Shown here: one piece after another, positions 13,601 to 22,600 of the stretch
Position numbering within the stretch: position 1 is the stretch's first letter
Layout of the letters: every line of letters begins with the position of its first letter
Source: Acanthaster planci
Lineage: Eukaryota > Echinodermata > Asteroidea > Valvatida > Acanthasteridae
Assembly: GCF_001949145.1 (NCBI RefSeq)
Contig: NW_019091424.1
Span: 136,445-188,749, forward strand
Direction: 5' to 3'
DNA: 52,305 nucleotides
The notes under the pieces: generated by a model
The model's database searches: none
What the model saw: the letters and a program-made list of their open reading frames with translations, nothing else
Told to the model about the DNA's origin: nothing
Translations under genes and position numbers: made by a program

Positions 13601-16600
13601 TAATATCGTAAAGAGTGAGACCATGTCTATGGATATAAATGAAGCTTAATAACAGATGTGATTGTTTTTCCATTATGGATGTCTTTGTGTTAACGACCTT
13701 GTTCATTTCAATACTTGAGAACATATCGTTTGCACTGTAATGTAAAAACTGTCAGCAGACACGTTTGTATAACTTCACATTTCTGAAGGACTATGGTAAC
13801 AAAGGAACATTTATTATTACAACTTTTTATTAACTCTATTGTTTTTAGCTGTCTTATGCTTTGTGCGACTCTTCCAACTCTCCGGTACCCCTGGCACACA
13901 GTGCTGCTACAAGAGATGGACCGGTGACCTTCTTTACGACGTCAGGAGCCCAAAGGTTGCTTCTGTCTTTGAGAGGTTCCCTTATAGTGATTTATTCTAC
14001 ACGGCTGATGCATTTCAAGAATGGTATGGTAAGTAGCCCTGCTTTATACTGTCTTTGCAACCTCGTGAGCATTTGCAGCCTCATTTGCAGCACATTATTT
14101 TGCAGAGTACGAGACAGACACTTTTCTGATTCACACAGTTTAAGTTCCAAATCAAAGTACCTTGTTATTCATCATTTGCATTTTGTGTTTTAACAGAGGA
14201 GGAGGTTCTTTCCCGTTATTACTGCTGTGAAAAATCTACCCTGTGTCACCTCTACATCGAGTGGCGCCCTCTTGTGACGTGCTCTCGGTATTTTCCAACC
14301 TTCTGGGGTGAGCACAAGACCTTTGTGCAATGCTTAAAAACCTGCCCAACTCCAGCGGCTAATTTCCCGTGGATGATATTACTAAGTGCTTAAATCAATA
14401 CTCACAGAGTTATTCATTGAAAAATTTAGACCGAAATATTTAAATAATATTTCCAATAGGCTTTGCTCAATCATACGCGAGCCAGCCTGAATTTAATGAC
14501 ACGTGACAAATTTAATACTATCACGAAGGCATCTATTGTTTTACGTAAATAATAATTAATACATGTTATATATATGTAAGCAGTACGTTGTCTGTAGTGG
14601 GAATAAGTCTCGGATGGTGGAGAGATTCAACTTTTGTTCGCTTAATGAAAGACCTGTGAGATGTTCGTAAATGCTCCAGTATGACGTAATTCTTTTATAT
14701 ATATGTTCTGAGTAATTCATATCTGTGTCTAAATACAAGGTTGGTTCTGGGGCGACCCGCACGTAAGAACTCTTGATGGTGTGGACTATACCTTCAATGG
14801 TCTTGGGGAATATACACTGGTCCTCATTGAAGACGAGAACAGAAAGGAAAAGCTTTTTGAACTGCAAGGCCGAACGAAAAGAGTCTACAATCCTGAGATG
14901 GGCGAACTAACCAACGCAACCTCGTACAGTGGATTTGCTGCTGAAGACGTAGCAAGCGACGGCAGGGTTTGTAATCCACACAAAGAGATAGTCAAAATAA
15001 TTATTGATTTTAATATTTAGAATCAGATGTTTGTACAATATTTCCATTGAGATAGACAAGTCAGATATCTGGAATATTCCTCCACTTCTTTATCACCAAA
15101 TCCATGTCACAACTAAAGTTATGGCAGATCAAGACTGTTCCTGTTTATTTGTGAAGCACAACTTATTTAAAAACTAAAATGCAATTTATACGTAACGATC
15201 AGTTTGTTTCGTGACAGGTTGAAATAAAGCTTAATGAACAAGCCACCAATTTGATAACCACTGTCAATGGGGAAGTGGTCGAACCCACAGCTGCAGGTGA
15301 GTTTCAATAAATCTGTGGAAGTACAACTTTGAGAGAGTACTTTCATCATTTTCATTTCAAGGACAATTTCAAATAAGCAACGAGGTCAATACCCAGACTG
15401 GGGTCCAAGCAAGAAAAACTACAATTAAAGGTCTAGAGTTATGTCCGTCAGCAGAAGTTCTGCGAACATTTTGATTGCGATTGTTATGTTTTGCAAAGTA
15501 AGTTGTTCGAGCAGAGTGTTGAATTTGAATTTCTTTTCAATGAAAAGAATTTTTTCAGATTTATTCAGTCATAAAATTCAAATCTAATGCAGGTAAAGGC
15601 TGAAGAAGAAGTTTGTAATAACAATGGTCTAATTGTAGCGAGATATAGCACTGTGGAATTCGTAACAGGATTATTATTCCATGCGATGTGATACAAAAAC
15701 ACTACCAATTGCTCTCTAAATGGAGCCTGTTAACCATTGTTTTATTTTAGGATTGGTGATTAGTGGTCTCACAGTGAGGAAGGTCGAGGATCCTCCTAAG
15801 GTTGAAGCGATATTTGCTTCTGATATTCAGTTCTCTGTCGGTGTGAACAACAGTTTTGTTGACGTCACTGTCCAGCTAAGCCAGGACTTCGAAGGAAAAA
15901 CAAAAGGATTATTAGGTAAGCCTACTAGTTGAACCTTTTTTTCTCTCTCAGAATAACCTTTGACAATCATATATTTTAGCGTTAACTATAATGAAACACT
16001 CATGAGTGAGAAAAACGTTTTCGTCTGGTTATTGCCGTATTTACTAGCCAGCAACCGATAAGCTGAGGGACATTTGGTTCTCTCTTAACCCTACACGGCA
16101 TTGTTTTTTTCTGATTTCCTTGGTGCCAGTTTGACGCTCCATTTTGGAGAGTGGTATTACAACTGTGTGAATTGTATTTGTTTGGACTCAAAAGCTGTTG
16201 TAAATGGTTCAAAGTTGCTACATGGATGCCCTCCACACTCCCAAAGAAAAGAAATGGCATTGAAATTTTTTTAGGTGGTGGGGGTGGATGGAGTGGGGTG
16301 TAACCGAAGATCTGACTGGCTATGAGCAGAGCTGATTTGGTTAATGCTAGTCTAGACATGTGTCTCTATGGTCAGCCTAAGCCACAAACATCAAAGGGGC
16401 CCCACCCCATTGAAAGGGTCCTTGGAGGGCATTTCCATTGGTAAGTGCATGCCTGATGTCAATCACTTGGGACTCACATCTGGAAGATGTTTGTACACAG
16501 TTCAATGGGCCTTACTCAGGGACCGGCTCGAATATTTTTTTTATGGCTAAGGGGAAGCCCCTGTGTATACAGCGACTAAACCAGGCAATTCAGCATGAGC

Positions 16601-19600
16601 AGAGGTAGTTTATCATGAAAGGTTTTGATAGTTGGCCGTACTTTTTTAATAAATTAATTAGCAAAACGGCACTCCAAAATGGAGCTGATATTGCTGTAGA
16701 CAGGGTCTAATAGAGGGGATATTTTGCGTCAGCGTAACCAGAATATTTCCCTTAAACATAATCAGTTGTAAGATTCACTTTGTACTATTAAATGTAGTGG
16801 CAAAGAAACTGTGGAATAATCCAGTGCCTAACTTCAAGCAACAATTAATCACTAATTCACCAGAGATTAGTCACGAATTCATCAAAGATTAGTCAGGTTT
16901 CAACTTCACTAGGATGTGTATATTATTTTATCAGGTGTCTGGGATGGTAACAAAACTAACGATATCCTGAGACGAGATGGCACATATCAGTCACCGTCTG
17001 GTAGTAATGGAACGATGCTGGAAAATGACTACTTTGAATTTGGCGAAACATGTAAGCAAATATCGAAGAATCCGGTGGTATTCAATGGTTGGAAATTTGC
17101 CTTGTTGTTTAACCGGGGAGAAACAAAACAAACAAGTTTCTTTTTCTTCCTTCCTTTTTGCCAATGTAATAGGAGTCTTGAGTTTTCCACATGAGGTACC
17201 TGATTAGGTAAACCAGACTCTTCACTCAATATAGCAATCACTTTAAAAGGGAGATAACAAAAGTACCAAAAAGTCGTGCTGGAAGTTTACCAAAAGAAGT
17301 TTTATTTACCGACAAATGCATTGAAGCCTTAATTGCATTTTAATCTATTTATTGTGGAGAAACTTATGTGTGGATTGGATAAAACATTTCTTTGACATTT
17401 GACAGGGCGTGTCTCCGTAAATGACTCCCTATTTTACTACCAGTCTCCTGAGGAGAGCTGGGAGAAAATCAATGACCTGTCATTCCGACCCAAGTTCTTG
17501 GATGAACTGCTTGCCGGTGTGAGTGAGGAGGAACGACAGCAGATTAAAGAAGTTTGTGGCGACAATAAGGAATGCATTTACGACGCGTTGACATTGAATG
17601 ATACGGACATAGGAATAGCCACGCTACAACTAAATGAGAAGAACAGCGAAGACTTAAAATCAGCAAGTACGCGTGTTTCCTTTTTTATAGCATGGCTACA
17701 AAAAAATTCTTTCACGCTTAAACGTGGCATAGCAAGGGGTAAACAGTGTGATCTTGCAAAGGTTTTGACAACGTCTCTCTATTAAATAAGGGACTCAAGG
17801 TCCTAGTTTAATGGAAGTAGAAGTTGATGCTTTCCTTTTTGATCGTAATAAATATGATTACTCGATGATATTGATATAGTAAGTAAAGAGTTTTTGAAAG
17901 CTCTTTGTTATCGACTCGTTTTTGTTTTCGATCGGAAATTGTTTCCCACAAATTTGAAGTCATTGAAATGAATATCGAAATACGTCTCTTTCTAGACGTT
18001 GTTTATCGAAAAAACAAACTGTCCAGTTTTGGTTCTGTGACACTTCATGATATTTTAACTGCTGATTCATTTACCAGTTTGAAACAATTAACAATTAATC
18101 TGAATTTACTTATGCTTAAAGACTGACCTCGCTTAATTTGTAGCGAACTATCCGCCAGAACTGACACAATTTGAAACCATAGAAGTCACCGTTGGTCAGA
18201 ACTTTACGCAGCAGATAGATGCTACTGATCCAGACGGGGACGAGGTTGCAATCTATCTGCTAGAGGCGGTTGAAGGTGCAAGTATTAAAGGTTAGAGACA
18301 CCAGTAAACAAATCTCACATTTTTTTTCCTTTTTCCAAAATTGCTTTTTCTTTCATTATCACCGCCATTCAGTGTGCTTTGAGTCACTCCAGTGGTATTT
18401 CTGGTCTTGTGGCAGAAGGAAGATAAACTGGTGTATTTTCTATAAAATAAGCAAAATTCGTTGTGACTTTTAATGAAGAACTTCTTTAATGTGGTTTTGC
18501 AAAGTATTGTTTTGTTCAGTATTCCCAAACAAGGAAAAAAAAATAATCTTCTGACCTTATCTTGTATTACAACAGTGGGCTCTTCAAGTAGGCTTTTAGC
18601 CATTTTCGCTGTTGTTAATGGATCTATTAATAATTGACAATACACAAATTGTTTTGTCATAGATGGCCTTTTTAACTGGACTCCTGCTGATAAGTCGAAG
18701 GTCAGGATTGGATTTCTAGCTTCAGATGGCAAAGCAAATTCTTCACTTGAGCCAATAGTGAATCTTTGTGACTGCAAAAATGACGGAACGTGCCTTTTGA
18801 ATCAGTATGCTGAAGGCACCAATCTCATTCAAGATCGCTTTGGGGTGAGTATTTTTGGTGGGTTCATAACCCTTTCGCACAAGTCCACATTTCTTGTACC
18901 CCGGAAAAGGGAATTCGGTATGTATTTATACTATATTTTAACAAACGTTAATGATATATAAAACAATGACCTACGAAATTTGAAATTTGCTCCGTTATTT
19001 CGTGCGTAAAACACCGCCGATATGAAAGAATACCAGACGCCTTTTGATAAATGTGAGGCCTACATTAAAACGTGCGCTGAATATGTATCACTTCCTATTT
19101 TTGTGGTGACTGCTTTACCCGTCAAATTCAGTACACTTTATCAAATTTTACACAGTTATAAAAGTATTACAGGTGTTTAATCTTCAAGTCTAACAAATAG
19201 TCCAGAATTCTCGATCGTTGGAGGATTCTGGACTGTAAGGTGAATAGTTTTGAGACTTTGAAGTTACGTACGAGCCGGTTCACCGTCAGTGTGAATTTGA
19301 AAAAAAAAAATCAGGTACTGCTGTGCCAGTGCACCTCGGGATGGACCGGTGAATTCTGCCAAGTGGACTACAACGCATGTGCAGTCAGTCCATGCTTCAG
19401 TGAAGTGACCTGTACAGATGAGACACCGCCATCTTTAAACAGCACTTGTGGACCTTGTCCAGATGGATTGGAGGGAGATGGGAAAACCTGCACTGGTAAT
19501 TTAATTCAATTGCATAATTCTATCGTAATAACAGTGATTTTTATTGTATTTATTATTTTCTAAATTGATTTCTTTTAAAGAATACATCATATTGTTTATT

Positions 19601-22600
19601 ATCTTTGCTCCACCGTAATTTAATTTGCAGTGCGTGCTAAATGTTATGCCAAAAAATTGATATGAACTCTGAAAGTTGAGCTAGTCAGGAAATGATTCAC
19701 ACATTCGGCTGTAATTAAGGATCCACAGTAAAAGGATAATGGGTTCTTCAAAGTATTCAGCCATGAATGCTAGAATTCATCGGGAAGAAATGTTGCGTTG
19801 GCAAGTCTTTCACATTACGCCATAATTCTAATCCTTGCCACCATGCGTTGATTGACCGTTTACCTGGTTTCAGCCACAATCCTGCACGCTACATAAATAT
19901 TGGCAGGCTCAGTATTTCATTCTATTTCGTTTCCAGGATTATTGACCAGCATTTATAACATACAATCTTATTCAGTGTAAATATCAGAAATTCGTTTGGG
20001 TTTATTGAACTACAGATATTGATGAATGCGAGAGGTACAAAGATGATCCAGCTCGTGGGTGTGAGCAGATTTGTGAGAACACTTTGCGAAGTTTCAACTG
20101 TAGCTGTAATTCTGGATATTTTTTGAAAGAAGATAAAAAGACGTGTAGAGGTGTGTTCATTCGTATTGAATTAAATTTAAGGTTTATGGCAGCACCAGAT
20201 GTATCTTTTTATCCAATCTTGAAATCTTTGATATCTCATATGTAGATTAACCACGTTGCGTTTGAAAACAGAATCAAAGAAAGACAAAAAGGTCATGATC
20301 TACAGAAGTTACTTTCTAGGCCTTTAGGCTACCACAAGAGCCCATATGCATGGGGGTAATGCGCTTTCTAAATGTGTAAATGGTGGCAACACTGTTGCCA
20401 GTATGTAAGGTAGACGCGCCCCTGAGGTAAGATAGACAACGCCTTTACTGAATTGGGTTCTTACCCTATATGAGCCCCAAGCTGTGCCAAGAGACGGCGC
20501 AATTGTCTCAGCAATGGGGGCTCCTTAAGTCAGAACTGAACTTAGTTAGTTCACGAATGACAATGAAATACATGTTACGCTCGCGTCGCTACCAATAAAA
20601 CAAACACTGGCAGCCAACATGGCACTTTTCAACCAATGAGGGGGTGCTTCGTCTGCTAGAAGTGGCATCCACTAATTCATGTAAAACGTTTAAGTATCCA
20701 ATACATATACTTTATAACTGACCTTGCTGGCTTTTTTCATCGGATAGTTTGATTTTGTAGCTGTATTCTGCATGACTTGTAACATCGTCACTCACACAAA
20801 TGTTGTTTTTAACTTTCGAACTGGTGTAATTAGCTCTGTCGGCTACAGACTGCTTGAACGAAGGGGAATTCGATGAAAGTTCTCATGAATGTATTTGCCC
20901 GTTGACGCACTACGGACCAACCTGTGCAGGTATATTACACCACATAGAGAGTTTACATGGATGTCATCGTACTGGCCAGTGCTTTTGTTCAACAGGGTTT
21001 GTACAAAGGAGGTATCTTTGTGGAACAAAAGAACTGCCCTGCAAGATGGCTACCATGCAAAGCCTCTGTTGATGAGAAAAAACCTTAAATATTCTGAACC
21101 TGATGTTATTTTCTGATAAAGCCATTGCTAATTGAAATTGTTTCTAAATGGCCTCTGTAATCTGTTTTCGCCATCAGGAAATAGTGTTGCTGGATCTGTG
21201 AATTATCCTTATGATAGAATAGATAAAGGATCTGAGAATCATAGAACCATCGTCTGGAGAAACACTAGCTTTCTGTTCTTATTGTTCCCTACTCTTTGAA
21301 AGGCCACGAAACATAGATCACTTCCAGGCAACGTCTTATCGTAAATGTACAGCCCTTACCTGTGGCACGTCTAATGGTTAAATATTGCGTATGCATGTAA
21401 TATCTTTACGATGTTGATTTCTTTACAGATGAGAATCCTTGTTTGTCGGATAACACTTTGTGCTCTGAGGAAGGACAGCACTGTTTACCAGAATCAAACA
21501 CAGTTGGCTTCGCGTGTTACTGCCGTGGCTTCGATGGATATGTAGAAATCACCCTTGACGGCTCGTGTGAAGGTCATTTGATTTGCCGTTTGATTACAGC
21601 TTCGATCGATTAATTAAAAGTAGAAAGTCATTTTTGTCTATGATGGAGGCGGGTCCATGCAGATTTAAAACTGGTGCTTATTTTAAAGAAGGATACAAGA
21701 AAATGCGCCTTTTAAGCATCTGTTTAATGCTTTATTTGTGGTTCTGTTTTCAGCATACGCTTCCGTTGGAGTAATGCTGACTGCTAAAATGGAATTCGTA
21801 ATTGCCTACAAGAATCCAACTTCTACTGCTTTCAACAAGACTGCTGCCATGTTCGAACGAGCGGTATTATACATTGAAAGAAGTCGTGATTTTAAGCCTC
21901 ACGAAGTCCTATAGTTTCACATACCATTTACAGACTTCTTCCAGGACCATTGTGTGAATATGCAGATAATTCAATTTTGGTTGTCAGTGGACAGAGATTC
22001 AGATCGAAAACTTTCAAACACTTTTTGAAAACTCGACATGGGGGTGTTCAATGTTCTTTGTTGTTGGCAACCTTTCTCTGAAGAATCCGCAAAACAACTT
22101 TACTTTCTATCTCTCAGATTCAGGAAAGGCTTCAGGAGATGCCATCTACGAACAACCTTGTTAAAATACAAGTAACAAGGATGGATGAAGGAAGTCTGAT
22201 TATCACAGCAGTGGTGTCGTATGGGACAATACCCTCTCTGGACGAAGTGAAGAAAGTTCTATCAAGCAGTGATTCCCTGACTGACGGAAATACAACGATT
22301 CCAATTGATCCGGACTCCGTTCGTGTGCAAAGTAGTTCAGATTCGCTTTACATATAGCTGCATTAATTTCTTTGAACTATTAAACTTTAATATCAAACAC
22401 ATTTGACACAATCGACGACGAAAGTAGATTTAACTCAAATGTATATTGTATACAATTTAAGACAATCTCTCAATCAATTGATATCAATCCAAATCATCAA
22501 TTTTGGGTCACATAACGATTATACACTGTGTTTCTTTCTGTTTTTGAAAGGTGTTTTCCTTTATCTAAAGTCATTTACTCAAGATTAATTCTAGAACTAA

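Noticed and set aside
18292-18777. 161-codon open frame on the minus strand inside gene 1
   Set aside because: It lies antisense across an intron and the cadherin-like exon, has no recognisable domain and a composition typical of intron. It is a chance frame.
20846-20929. Shorter version of the third EGF-type exon using the CTACAG acceptor
   Set aside because: Possible in phase, but the paralogous exon is 96 nt and its residues line up with the longer form starting at 20834. The longer form is preferred.
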